Shown: positions 8,309 to 17,275 of the stretch, piece by piece | Layout: every line of letters begins with the position of its first letter | Position numbering within the stretch: the first letter of the stretch is position 1 | Source of the DNA: Streptococcus porci DSM 23759 | Lineage (GTDB): Bacteria > Bacillota > Bacilli > Lactobacillales > Streptococcaceae | NCBI RefSeq assembly: GCF_000423765.1 | Contig: NZ_AUIP01000007.1 | Coordinates: 1-64,000, forward strand | DNA: 64,000 bases | Direction of reading: 5' to 3' | Program-made: the position numbers and the translations under genes | Notes under the pieces: model-generated | Seen by the model: the letters and a program-made list of their open reading frames with translations, nothing else | Told to the model about the DNA's origin: nothing | Databases searched by the model: none

Positions 8309-8708
8309 AAAGAGTTTTATCAAAGCTGTCAATTTTTAGATTGACTTGAGTGACGGCAAGGGTGACTAGATGAAACTCTATTTTTGTAAAGAGTCATCAA
8401 TCATAGAGTATTCTTTCTTACTAAAAAAATGATAATGGAAAGTCAAATGTCCGCTTTTGATAGAATGGACTTATTCGACTGAATAGGCTGTTAAAAGAAA
8501 TTATCAACTAAAAAAGCAAAACATTGCATTATTATACATATTTTGTTAAACTAATAAGGAATATTAAATTGAGGTTTGTCCTCTTGCTGATATTGTCAAA
8601 AGAAAGGAAGTTATCCGACCCGAGGCTGCTTGCAACAGACAAGCAGTATTTCGAGTATTTTTTCTTAAGGGAAAAGTCTCTATTTTAGTTGGATTAGGTA
8701 TCTTATTC
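8309..8708 (+). promoter_or_regulatory. 400-base leader region of the amino-acid ABC genes, with terminator-like hairpin
   Basis: No gene is visible. Near its end CTGCTTG (8626-8632) pairs with CAAGCAG (8640-8646), extended by CGA/TCG at 8621-8623 and 8651-8653, and is followed by a T-run (about 8657-8663). That makes a plausible transcription terminator 46 bases before the permease ATG. A smaller hairpin, GAGG-TTTGT-CCTC, is around 8572-8583. No T-box signature was seen. The layout suggests an attenuated leader, but the signal is unknown. Confidence 0.45.
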
Positions 8709-9389
8709 ATGAATTTTTCATTTTTAGAGAAGTATTGGGCTTATTTTAATTATGGAGCACTTGTTACCATCATCATTTCCGCCTGTGTGGTTTTCTTTGG
8801 CTCCATCATTGGGGTCTTGATTGCCCTTGCTAAGCGGAGTAACATCAAAGTTTTAGACTGGCTGGTCTCTTTTTATGTCTGGATTTTCCGTGGCACGCCA
8901 ATGGTGGTTCAGATTTCCTTGGCTTTTGCCTGGATGCATTTTAGCAATATGCCAATCATTCCCTTTGGTGTTTTGGACATGGATTTATCCCGTCTAGTTC
9001 CTGGTATTATCGTCATTTCGCTTAATAGCGGAGCTTATATTTCTGAGTCTATCAGGGCTGGTATTGAGTCTGTCCCTAAAGGTCAGCTTGAAGCAGCTTA
9101 CTCACTAGGTATTAAACCTCTAAATGCTTACCGCTATGTTGTCATGCCACAGGCTTTGAAAAATATCTTACCAGCTCTGGGAAATGAATTTATCACCATT
9201 ATCAAGGACTCCTCACTCTTGCAGACCATCGGTGTTATGGAACTTTGGAACGGTGCCCAATCTGTTGAGACAGCTACCTATCAGCCATTGGAACCAAAAT
9301 TATTCGCAGCTTTTTACTATCTGATTTTGACGACAGTTATGTCAGCAATTCTCAAGAAGTACGAAAACCGTTTGAATGGAGGAAACTAA
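8709..9389 (+). CDS. Amino acid ABC transporter permease (His/Glu/Gln/Arg/cystine family)
   Basis: A 226-residue membrane permease of the HisMQ type with about five membrane segments. The EAA cytoplasmic loop runs [34 protein letters not shown]. It pairs with the ATPase that follows after one base. The ribosome site is weak (AGG about ten bases before ATG 8709). No solute-binding protein gene is next to it, so the receptor must be encoded elsewhere, as happens for several streptococcal amino-acid importers. The substrate within the polar amino-acid group cannot be called. Confidence 0.88.
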   Translation: MNFSFLEKYWAYFNYGALVTIIISACVVFFGSIIGVLIALAKRSNIKVLDWLVSFYVWIFRGTPMVVQISLAFAWMHFSNMPIIPFGVLDMDLSRLVPGIIVISLNSGAYISESIRAGIESVPKGQLEAAYSLGIKPLNAYRYVVMPQALKNILPALGNEFITIIKDSSLLQTIGVMELWNGAQSVETATYQPLEPKLFAAFYYLILTTVMSAILKKYENRLNGGN

Positions 9390-9390
9390 A

Positions 9391-10125
9391 GTGTCAGAAA
9401 GCATTATTTCCATTAGAGATTTACATAAGTATTTTGGTAAAAATGAAGTTTTGAAAGGAATTGACCTTGATATTAAGCAAGGAGAAGTTGTGGTTATTAT
9501 TGGACCATCAGGCTCAGGAAAATCAACTTTCTTGCGTACCATGAACTTGCTTGAAGTCCCAACAAAAGGAACGGTGACTTTTGAAGGTGTGGACATTACG
9601 GACAAGAAAAACGATGTTTTCAAAATGCGTGAAAAGATGGGCATGGTCTTCCAGCAGTTTAACCTTTTCCCAAATATGACAGTTCTTGAAAATATCACCT
9701 TATCACCCATTAAGACCAAAAAGTTGCCTAAGGTAGAAGCTGAGCAAAAGGCTTATGAATTGTTAGATAAGGTCGGTCTTCGTGATAAAGCCGGTGCTAT
9801 TCCAGCTAGCCTTTCAGGAGGTCAGCAACAACGTATCGCTATTGCGCGTGGTCTGGCTATGGACCCAGATGTTCTCCTATTTGACGAGCCGACATCAGCT
9901 CTTGACCCAGAAATGGTTGGAGAAGTCCTAGCGGTTATGCAAGATTTGGCAAAATCTGGGATGACTATGGTTATCGTGACACATGAAATGGGCTTCGCCC
10001 GTGAAGTGGCAGACCGTGTTATCTTTATGGATGGCGGTGTTATCGTTGAGGAAGGGGCACCAGAAGCTGTCTTTGGAAATCCAAAAGAGGCCAGAACTCA
10101 AGACTTCCTGAGCAAGGTTTTATAA
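9391..10125 (+). CDS. Amino acid ABC transporter ATP-binding protein (GlnQ-like)
   Basis: A 244-residue ATPase. Walker [11 protein letters not shown]-loop [13 protein letters not shown], signature LSGGQQQR, Walker [15 protein letters not shown] and switch VTHEMGFA are the classical polar amino-acid importer set. GTG at 9391 is taken as the start because GGAGG (9377-9381) then sits nine bases upstream. An ATG at 9376 lies inside the permease gene and on top of that ribosome site. It energises the permease at 8709-9389. Confidence 0.93.
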   Translation: MSESIISIRDLHKYFGKNEVLKGIDLDIKQGEVVVIIGPSGSGKSTFLRTMNLLEVPTKGTVTFEGVDITDKKNDVFKMREKMGMVFQQFNLFPNMTVLENITLSPIKTKKLPKVEAEQKAYELLDKVGLRDKAGAIPASLSGGQQQRIAIARGLAMDPDVLLFDEPTSALDPEMVGEVLAVMQDLAKSGMTMVIVTHEMGFAREVADRVIFMDGGVIVEEGAPEAVFGNPKEARTQDFLSKVL

Positions 10126-10139
10126 ATTTAGACAAAAAG

Positions 10140-10171
10140 TCTCGCACTCTAGAATTAGAATGCGAGATTTT
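10140..10171. terminator. Bidirectional terminator between ABC ATPase and YfhO-like gene
   Basis: TCTCGCA (10140-10146) pairs with TGCGAGA (10161-10167), flanked by A-rich and T-rich tracts on the two sides. It can serve the convergent genes on both strands. Confidence 0.85.
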
Positions 10172-13054
10172 TTATTTGGATTTGTGTCGTCTGTCAAGGA
10201 TATAGAGTAACAAAAGACTAAAGAGTGAGAGGATTGAGATCACTAGACCTGTCGTCAATCCTTGAGCTTTAAAGGTTAGCTTTATCTGGTGTTTGCCAGC
10301 TGTGATAGGGAAAGAGAGAAGACTGCCCCATGCTTCAGTAGTTTGCACTGCTTTTCCATCAACTGTAACAATCCAGCCGGGATTATAAGGAATGCTAGTC
10401 ATCATAAGATTGCTGTCGTCCGTGATGTCCACTGATCCCTCAATCTGTGTGTTAGACATCTTGTCAACCGTCATACTTTGAGCCAGACGGTCAGCCATAA
10501 CCTTTTGGATGGCCTGATCATCTGCGCGCACCAGTGAATAGTTGGTCAAATTGATTTCATCTTCAGAAGAGGTTGAAATCTCTAAGGTAATTTGCTTACC
10601 GGCTTCCCTATGGGCAATTTGCCAGAGCTGAACTTGGTCAAACATTTGCGTGTAGTTGTACCATTGGCCGTTAAGCATGATATTCATCTTACCCATGGAT
10701 TTTCGGAGGGCATATGGCGCTTGGAAATAGTAGGTCCAGTTGGTTTGAGGGACAAAGGTAAAGGAAATTTTGCCTGGTTTGCTTTTATCGAGACGACGAT
10801 AGATTTTTTGCCCAGTGGATTCATCTAATTCCAAATTTTCCAATTTGATGTCATTGAAGGCGGCATGGGTAAAGAAATCATATTCTTGACCTGACATGGA
10901 TTTGAGGATGAGATTTTGGTTAGAAACAGGGTTGTTTGTTCCAAATTTGATATTATGGGTTACATAGTTTGTCCCGTAAGCTAAACTGATGACATTAGGA
11001 TTTTCATAGTAAAGGAAGGTGTCGTCTTCCTTGATAAGTTGGTAGTAGCTAGTGATGTCCTTACGAGCTGAGGTCTTGCTGAAGTAGTGTTTTTTAGGAT
11101 TATTCTGCACTTCTTCATTGCTGTACGGTTTCCGTGCCACATGATAACGAACACCAAAAATAGTATCAGTCAGAACGGTTCCATTGGTATAAAAAGTTGA
11201 GGCGTTTCCCCCCATGTCTCCCATAGATGCCATGAGATTGATGGTCGAACGCTCTAGACTGGATGAGAAGTTACTGAGACCATTGTAAGAACCGAGAACA
11301 GGGTCATTCTTAGAGTAGAAAAAGTCTGTACCGATGCGGTAGAAAGGCTGGTCAGAGTAGTCTCGAACCGTCCTACCCATGTTGTTGAGTTTAACCGCAA
11401 GATCGCTAAATTTATAGGCATCAGTATAGCCGATGCGAGCCTGTGAGATATAAGCGTTTAAACCTAGTTCAAATATAGTGATACTTGCTAAGATGAGGCG
11501 CCCCACGCCTTTTGGGTTGTAGTTGTAAAATAGCAGAGCAGAAAGCCAAGTTAGTCCGGTCAAGGTGATTTGTGTCAGCAGATAGCCCTCTTTTATGAGG
11601 TAAAAACTGAGAACAGTAAATCCAGCACCAAGGAGGATGTGAAGTACTTTCTGCCAGATTTTAGCTTTGCTATTGAGCCAATACGCGTAAGCAATCAGGA
11701 CAAAGAGCAAGCCAAATAGAAGGGCCGTAGCAGTGAGATTTCGTCCAACCCATTCGGTCAGAGCAGGCAGTTGCTTGTCTTCCAAGAAGGAGAAATTATT
11801 GGTAGCGACATAGTAAAGACTAGCTCCCGATAGAAGCGTAGCGACAATCGTGTCGTACCACTTAACCTTGTGACTGTTTCTCAGTGTTTGGTAGGCAAGA
11901 AGCACCATGAAAAATGAGAAAATCCAAGAAAAGCGGTAGAAAAAGCCAGCAGGATTTTGCCCCATGTGCCAGATTTTACTAGTAAATTCATGGACAAAGG
12001 AGAGGAAAAAGATGATGACAATGGTTCCAAAGCCAAGTTTTCTAGTCCAATGAACCTTAGCATAGCGGAAAAAGAAGACAAATCCAAATAGAGCAAGTGC
12101 TCCTACGTAGATGTTTGGGAGGTTTGGGCCAGCAGGCCAGGATTCGTTATCAAAGGCGCCGATGGCTAATTTAGCCAGTATATCTAAGGGATTGATTTGG
12201 AGTTTCCATTCAAAACGCATGGGGGCATTATAAGCTCCCTTACTGCGAAGTAGGTTCAGAATGATTGGGTAAAGTGTGATAAAGGTTGATGTAGCTGCCA
12301 GAACAGAGTAGCCCACAACTTTAACGAGTGGTGAGAAAAAGTGCTTGGCTTTTTCTTTCAAAGTGCCTTGCTCTGCCCATTTTGGTAACATATAAGCCAC
12401 AGCGTAAAGTGCCACAAAAAGGCAAATCATATAACCCATGTAAAATTGCAGGAGCATGGTGATAGCTAAAGTTACCGCATATTTGAATGGTTTGCCACCA
12501 TCTAAAGTTTCTTCTAGATAAAGAATGACAAGCGGTAGCATTATCATGGCATCATAGAAGATAGGGTTCATTTGATAAGAGACTAACATACCAGATAGGG
12601 AGTAGGAGACTGCCATGAGTGGCACTAACCAAGTTTTGCCTTGCAGAGCCTGATAGCGCTTGATGAGAAGATGGCTGAAGGTTAGCCCCATAAAGCCATA
12701 ACGTAAAGCAATAGTAATGACAACAGCCCACTTGAATTGACTAAGTGGCAACAAGATGTAAAAAATGTTAAAAGGGCTCATGAGATAGTAGCCCAGTACA
12801 CCAATCATCTCTCCCCCAATAGATTTTTCAAAGGAGTAAAGAAAGGCAGACCAATCACCAGTTAGGACGGTTTCTTTGAGGTAGGCGTAGAATCCAATGT
12901 ATTGCTGGCCAAAGTCAACAGCCATGAGACTTTTGTTGCCAAAAGGAAAGGCTCCGTTAATAGCCCATACGATTGTCATAACTAGGATGGGTAGCCCAAA
13001 GCTAGCAAGATAAGTCAGCCCTTTTTTGTTTTTTTTGATAAAATGCTCTATCAT
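10172..13054 (-). CDS. YfhO family membrane protein
   Basis: A 960-residue polytopic protein. A dozen or more membrane segments fill residues 15-540, a large extracytoplasmic domain follows (about 560-930), and a last membrane segment precedes the basic tail RRHKSK. The acidic motif VDFGQQYIGFYAYLKE near residue 46 fits the catalytic loop of GT-C-like glycosyltransferases. In B. subtilis YfhO works with CsbB and GtcA to decorate lipoteichoic acid with GlcNAc. Its ATG overlaps the stop of the upstream CsbB-like gene (ATGA), so the two are translationally coupled. The acceptor polymer in this organism is inference. Confidence 0.88.
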   Translation of the reverse strand: MIEHFIKKNKKGLTYLASFGLPILVMTIVWAINGAFPFGNKSLMAVDFGQQYIGFYAYLKETVLTGDWSAFLYSFEKSIGGEMIGVLGYYLMSPFNIFYILLPLSQFKWAVVITIALRYGFMGLTFSHLLIKRYQALQGKTWLVPLMAVSYSLSGMLVSYQMNPIFYDAMIMLPLVILYLEETLDGGKPFKYAVTLAITMLLQFYMGYMICLFVALYAVAYMLPKWAEQGTLKEKAKHFFSPLVKVVGYSVLAATSTFITLYPIILNLLRSKGAYNAPMRFEWKLQINPLDILAKLAIGAFDNESWPAGPNLPNIYVGALALFGFVFFFRYAKVHWTRKLGFGTIVIIFFLSFVHEFTSKIWHMGQNPAGFFYRFSWIFSFFMVLLAYQTLRNSHKVKWYDTIVATLLSGASLYYVATNNFSFLEDKQLPALTEWVGRNLTATALLFGLLFVLIAYAYWLNSKAKIWQKVLHILLGAGFTVLSFYLIKEGYLLTQITLTGLTWLSALLFYNYNPKGVGRLILASITIFELGLNAYISQARIGYTDAYKFSDLAVKLNNMGRTVRDYSDQPFYRIGTDFFYSKNDPVLGSYNGLSNFSSSLERSTINLMASMGDMGGNASTFYTNGTVLTDTIFGVRYHVARKPYSNEEVQNNPKKHYFSKTSARKDITSYYQLIKEDDTFLYYENPNVISLAYGTNYVTHNIKFGTNNPVSNQNLILKSMSGQEYDFFTHAAFNDIKLENLELDESTGQKIYRRLDKSKPGKISFTFVPQTNWTYYFQAPYALRKSMGKMNIMLNGQWYNYTQMFDQVQLWQIAHREAGKQITLEISTSSEDEINLTNYSLVRADDQAIQKVMADRLAQSMTVDKMSNTQIEGSVDITDDSNLMMTSIPYNPGWIVTVDGKAVQTTEAWGSLLSFPITAGKHQIKLTFKAQGLTTGLVISILSLFSLLLLYILDRRHKSK

Positions 13055-14010
13055 CCTAGTCTCTCCTTGTTAGCTTTATCGATGTTTGACTTATTGACAA
13101 TGTAGTGTGGACGATGTTTGACTTCGTAGTAAATTTTTCCGATGTATTCCCCTAAAATACCAATAGAAATGAGCTGAACACCGCCAAAGAGGATAATGGC
13201 GGCGATAGTGGTGAAGTAACCAGAAACGGTTGAAGCGGGGTGCAGAATACGTTTAATCAGTTCCCAAATCAGATAGAGGAGAGCTAAAGTGGTGGAAAAA
13301 GCTCCTAGTTGTACGCAAAATCGCAGTGGTTTGTCATTGAAAGAGATAATGCCCTGCATGGCGTAATTGAGGGATTTAGCAAAGGTAAACTTGCTTTTAC
13401 CAGCTTCACGGACATGGTTGTGATAAGGAATGATCTTCTCTTTAAAGCCAATCCATTCGTAAAGTCCTTTGTTGAAACGGTTATACTCAGGGAGAGAGAT
13501 AAAGGTATCCACGGCTTTGCGACTGAGTAGGCGAAACTCGGATTTTCCATCCTTTAATTTAACCTCCATCAGATGATTGGATAGGCTGTAAAAAGCTCGC
13601 GCAAAAAAGGTAGAGGCGAAAGCTTCACCAGTTCGATCGCGTTGACCGCTGACGATGTCATAGCCTTCCTTATAAGCGGTGACAAAGTTTGGAATAAGAC
13701 TTGGTGGGTGTTGGAGATCACCGTCCATGACTAGGACCGCATCTCCTGTGGCATAGTGAAAGCCGGCAAGGATTCCTCCTTCGCGACCAAAATTACGACT
13801 AAAGCTGACATAGCGCACATGGTGATCCTGCTCTGCTATTTTTTCTATTAGGGGAAGGGTGGCATCTGTCGAGCCATCGTCGATATAGAGGAGTTCATAA
13901 TCCGAAAGTTCGTGTGGCAACATGTTCTCAAGGACAGTCTTGACCTCGCGATGTGTTTTTTCAATCATTTTTTCTTCATTCAAGAAGGTGATGAGTAGGG
14001 TTAATTTCAA
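13051..14010 (-). CDS. Glycosyltransferase family 2, CsbB/GtrB-like (undecaprenyl-phosphate sugar transferase)
   Basis: A 319-residue enzyme with an N-terminal GT-A domain: nucleotide-binding LLITFLNEE, IDDGSTD and the metal motif VMDGDLQHPP, with QRDR-type downstream loops. Two C-terminal membrane segments follow (about 235-255 and 270-292). The family transfers a sugar from a nucleotide donor to undecaprenyl phosphate at the inner face. The start is TTG at 14010, eight bases after AAGGAG. The YfhO-like protein encoded next would use the lipid-linked sugar outside. Confidence 0.9.
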   Translation of the reverse strand: MKLTLLITFLNEEKMIEKTHREVKTVLENMLPHELSDYELLYIDDGSTDATLPLIEKIAEQDHHVRYVSFSRNFGREGGILAGFHYATGDAVLVMDGDLQHPPSLIPNFVTAYKEGYDIVSGQRDRTGEAFASTFFARAFYSLSNHLMEVKLKDGKSEFRLLSRKAVDTFISLPEYNRFNKGLYEWIGFKEKIIPYHNHVREAGKSKFTFAKSLNYAMQGIISFNDKPLRFCVQLGAFSTTLALLYLIWELIKRILHPASTVSGYFTTIAAIILFGGVQLISIGILGEYIGKIYYEVKHRPHYIVNKSNIDKANKERLG

Positions 14011-14090
14011 AGCACGGTCTCCTTTTTGATATCGCCACTATTGTATCATAAATTTGACAGACACTCCTCAAATGACTGTTTTCAGTGTGA

Positions 14091-14108
14091 TATAATAGTG
14101 AGGAGGAG
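14091..14108 (+). promoter_or_regulatory. Promoter -10 and ribosome site of the deformylase-like gene
   Basis: TATAAT (about 14091-14096) is followed by GAGGAGGAG ending eight bases before ATG 14115. No second gene is needed to explain the spacing. Confidence 0.6.
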
Positions 14109-14114
14109 TTTATT

Positions 14115-14525
14115 ATGATTAAAACCATTGTTACCGATACTTTTTTTCTAGCTCAGCCTTCTCAAGAAGCGACCAAAGAAGATTTGCCTTTGGCTCAGGA
14201 TTTGCGAGATGCTCTCGCTTTTCACCGTGAATCCTGTGTCGGCATGGCGGCCAATATGATTGGTGTCAAAAAGCGAGTCATAATCATCAGCATGGGGTTT
14301 GTGGATTTGGTGATGTTTAATCCTGTTCTTTTGGAAAAAGCTGGCGCTTACGGGGCAGAAGAATCTTGTCTGTCCTTGAAAGGAAGTCGCCCCATTACGC
14401 GCTACAAAGAGATAAAAATCAGTTACCGCGATGAAAAATGGCTGGAGAAAAAGCTGACCTTAAAGGATTTTCCAGCTCAAATTGTCCAACATGAATTGGA
14501 TCATCTGGAAGGAATTGTGATTTAA
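14115..14525 (+). CDS. Peptide deformylase-like protein
   Basis: A 136-residue metalloprotein of the peptide deformylase fold. Motif 1 reads GMAANMIG where classical enzymes have G-x-G-x-A-A-x-Q, so the catalytic Gln is Asn. Motif 2 reads EESCLSL (classical EGCLS), with the metal-ligand Cys kept. Motif 3 HELDH is intact. The protein is shorter than the housekeeping streptococcal enzyme (about 200 residues). It resembles the second, divergent deformylase found in many Firmicutes. Activity is uncertain because of the motif 1 change. Confidence 0.82.
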   Translation: MIKTIVTDTFFLAQPSQEATKEDLPLAQDLRDALAFHRESCVGMAANMIGVKKRVIIISMGFVDLVMFNPVLLEKAGAYGAEESCLSLKGSRPITRYKEIKISYRDEKWLEKKLTLKDFPAQIVQHELDHLEGIVI

Positions 14526-14573
14526 AGAACTATCAATGATTAACTGAGTGATTTAGTGAGAAGAGGTTTAGTT

Positions 14574-15326
14574 ATGAAGAAGTACCAGAATTATATTTTT
14601 GATTTTTATGGAACGCTTGTTGATATCAAAACAGATGAAGGAAGGATAGGGCTTTGGCAACAATTAGCAGAACTTTATCAAGCCTTTGGAGCTTCATATG
14701 ATGCGCAAGAGCTGAAGACAGCCTACAGCAAACTTGTAAAAGAGAGTGAACATGAGTTAGCCGAGCAGGTGACCTATGAACACGTTGAAATTGATTTGAC
14801 AAGCATTTTCATTCGATTGCTGCAAGAATCTCTTAAAAAGAATCCAACTGAGGGGCGAGTAATTGATTTAGCCACCTTTGGACAAGTTATGGCTAATACC
14901 TTTCGAGTGCTTTCTCGAGAAAGGCTCGTGGCATATGAGAATAGCCTATCAAGCTTACAGGCTCTGAAAGAGTCAGGAGCTAGGCTCTTTATTTTGTCAA
15001 ATGCTCAGAGAGTCTTTACCCAAGCGGAAATTGAAGGGACAGGATGTGCCACTTTTATGGATAAAATCTACATTTCCTCTGACTATCAGATGAAGAAGCC
15101 TGAACCTGCCTTTCTAAGGATGGTTTTGGAAGAAAATGGTCTATGTGATGAGGACACGGTTATGGTAGGCAATGATTTAACATCGGATATTGCTGTGGCT
15201 CACGCTGTCGGGATTGATAGTATCTTGCTCAATACTTTTCCACATAGCCAAACTGATATTCAGGCCTGTAAAGATAAGGGGTGGGATTTTATTGTCATTG
15301 AGGATATTGCAGAGCTTTTAAATTAA
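14574..15326 (+). CDS. HAD-superfamily hydrolase (YjjG/PhnX-like fold)
   Basis: A 250-residue phosphatase-type protein. Motif I is FDFYGTLVD with the nucleophile Asp, motif II is LFILSNAQ, motif III Lys lies in KKPEPAF, and motif IV is VGNDLTSDI. A helical cap (about residues 20-90) follows motif I. ATG at 14574 is preferred over GTG 14556 because AGAGG lies eight bases upstream of it. The substrate is unknown, and nucleotide or sugar phosphates are typical. It is followed by repeat R1 copy 2. Confidence 0.85.
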   Translation: MKKYQNYIFDFYGTLVDIKTDEGRIGLWQQLAELYQAFGASYDAQELKTAYSKLVKESEHELAEQVTYEHVEIDLTSIFIRLLQESLKKNPTEGRVIDLATFGQVMANTFRVLSRERLVAYENSLSSLQALKESGARLFILSNAQRVFTQAEIEGTGCATFMDKIYISSDYQMKKPEPAFLRMVLEENGLCDEDTVMVGNDLTSDIAVAHAVGIDSILLNTFPHSQTDIQACKDKGWDFIVIEDIAELLN

Positions 15327-15863
15327 GTGGATGTGCTTTGATATGACTTGAGTTAAGGAGACGAGCTGAACCATGCTTGCGGGAAAATGATGTTATGACA
15401 TGAGAGCAGAGCAAAAATCGGTAAAACGGCATTTTTGCTGATTTTGATTTTGTCGCCCACCTCCGCAGAGTTGATTAGGAAGGTTGCTATCTATTGTGTA
15501 GCAAGGGATGAGATCTTCCAATCATCCACTTCACCCAAAGGCCTATCTGTAATCATGTTAAAAGGCTAAGATTTTTCTCCCAGCCTCTTTTTTAGATAGT
15601 ATTGTTTTTTAGGAAGACATGTTTAATATCTTTGAGTTCATCATTTAGATGGAAATATCAATAGACAATAGATTTTTGTTGCTTTTAGCCTTTTTCTAAT
15701 AAAAGATTTTCTTCGCGCATTTGTCATGGATAAGGAAAGGGAGGCAAGTTTTCCTTTTCTAGTCCTTTTCTGATATAATAGATAAGTATTAAAACTTAGA
15801 AAGGTTCTGTTTTGGGTCATTCCCAAACAGTAGTCAGATATTCTGGCTAGAGGTATTAGTTTC
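15327..15863 (+). repeat. Gene-free stretch with repeat R1 copy 2 and trmFO leader
   Basis: R1 copy 2 spans about 15398-15596: a hairpin around CAAAAATCGG/CATTTTTGCTG, then the core 15454-15570 shared with copy 1. It closes with AGGCT...AGCCT and a T-run (15566-15592), which looks like a terminator for the HAD gene. The trmFO leader contains a further hairpin, CTGTTTTGGG/TCCCAAACAG (15807-15830), downstream of a TATAAT-like box near 15775. No reading frame stands out. Confidence 0.55.
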
Positions 15864-17198
15864 ATGTCTCAAACCCACATTAACGTTATCGGAGCTGGCT
15901 TGGCTGGCTCAGAAGCTGCTTATCAGATTGCCAAGCGGGGCATTCCTGTCAAACTCTACGAGATGCGTGGTGTCAAACCAACACCCCAGCACAAGACCGA
16001 CAAGTTTGCTGAGTTGGTTTGTTCCAATTCATTCCGTGGAGATAGTTTGACAAACGCTGTCGGTCTTCTCAAGGAAGAAATGCGTCGCTTGGATTCCATT
16101 ATCATGCGTGCTGGTGAGGCTCACCGGGTGCCAGCTGGCGGTGCCATGGCCATGGACCGCGAGAATTTCTCCCAAGCGGTCACAGATGAGATTCACAATC
16201 ACCCACTGATTGAGGTCATTCGTGGCGAGATTACAGAGATTCCTGACGATGCTATCACAGTTATCGCGACGGGACCATTGACATCTGACGCCTTGGCGGA
16301 GAAGATTCACGCGCTTAATGGCGGTGACGGTTTTTACTTCTACGATGCGGCAGCACCGATTGTGGATAGTTCGACCATTAACATGGACTTGGTTTATCTT
16401 AAGTCCCGTTACGACAAGGGAGAGGCTGCCTATCTCAATGCTCCGATGAACAAGGAGCAGTTCACCGCTTTCTATGAAGCTTTGATTTCAGCCGAGGAGG
16501 CACCGCTTAATTCCTTTGAAAAAGAAAAATACTTTGAAGGCTGTATGCCCATTGAGGTCATGGCCAAACGTGGTATCAAAACCATGTTGTATGGTCCTAT
16601 GAAGCCAGTTGGTCTGGAATATCCAGAAGACTACAAGGGGCCTCGTGACGGCGAATACAAGACACCTTACGCAGTTGTCCAGCTCCGTCAGGATAACGCA
16701 GCAGGTAGCCTCTACAACATCGTAGGCTTCCAAACCCATCTCAAGTGGGGCGAGCAGAAGCGGGTCTTCCAGATGATTCCAGGGCTTGAAAATGCTGAAT
16801 TTGTCCGTTATGGTGTCATGCACCGCAATTCCTACATGGATTCGCCAAACTTATTGGAACAGACCTTTGCGACCAAGAAAAATCCAAATCTTTTCTTTGC
16901 AGGTCAAATGACAGGAGTAGAAGGCTATGTCGAGTCTGCCGCCTCTGGCTTAGTGGCCGGTATCAACGCTGTTCGCCGTTTCCGTGGCGAAGAGCCGGTC
17001 ATCTTCCCGCAAACAACAGCTATCGGAGCTCTGCCATTCTACATCACCCACACCGAAAGCAAGCACTTCCAGCCTATGAATGTCAACTTTGGCATCATCA
17101 AGGAGCTGGATGGGCCACGCATCCGCGATAAGAAGGAACGTTATGAGGCAATAGCAGAGCGTTCCCTCAAGGACTTGGAAGGATTTTTGGCTTACTAA
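15864..17198 (+). CDS. trmFO: Methylenetetrahydrofolate--tRNA-(uracil-5-)-methyltransferase TrmFO
   Basis: A 444-residue FAD enzyme that makes ribothymidine at position 54 of tRNA, using methylenetetrahydrofolate as carbon donor. The N-terminal dinucleotide motif [14 protein letters not shown] is followed by [27 protein letters not shown] with the family's conserved cysteine and the C-terminal [17 protein letters not shown] are all present. The length is full. AGAGG lies about ten bases before ATG 15864. It is a monocistronic unit ended by a UUCG hairpin. Confidence 0.97.
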   Translation: MSQTHINVIGAGLAGSEAAYQIAKRGIPVKLYEMRGVKPTPQHKTDKFAELVCSNSFRGDSLTNAVGLLKEEMRRLDSIIMRAGEAHRVPAGGAMAMDRENFSQAVTDEIHNHPLIEVIRGEITEIPDDAITVIATGPLTSDALAEKIHALNGGDGFYFYDAAAPIVDSSTINMDLVYLKSRYDKGEAAYLNAPMNKEQFTAFYEALISAEEAPLNSFEKEKYFEGCMPIEVMAKRGIKTMLYGPMKPVGLEYPEDYKGPRDGEYKTPYAVVQLRQDNAAGSLYNIVGFQTHLKWGEQKRVFQMIPGLENAEFVRYGVMHRNSYMDSPNLLEQTFATKKNPNLFFAGQMTGVEGYVESAASGLVAGINAVRRFRGEEPVIFPQTTAIGALPFYITHTESKHFQPMNVNFGIIKELDGPRIRDKKERYEAIAERSLKDLEGFLAY

Positions 17199-17216
17199 GA
17201 TATTTAGACTATCATC

Positions 17217-17240
17217 AGACACCTTCGGGTGTCTTTTGTG
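17217..17240 (+). terminator. UUCG-loop terminator after trmFO
   Basis: AGACACC-TTCG-GGTGTCT (17217-17234) is followed by TTTT. It is a stable tetraloop hairpin. Confidence 0.8.
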
Positions 17241-17275
17241 TTATACTGGGATTAGAAAAGCGGAGGAGAAATACG

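Noticed and set aside
8309-8708. T-box or known riboswitch before the amino-acid ABC genes
   Set aside because: No T-box AGGGTGGNACCGCG block or other riboswitch core was found; only a generic hairpin and T-run.
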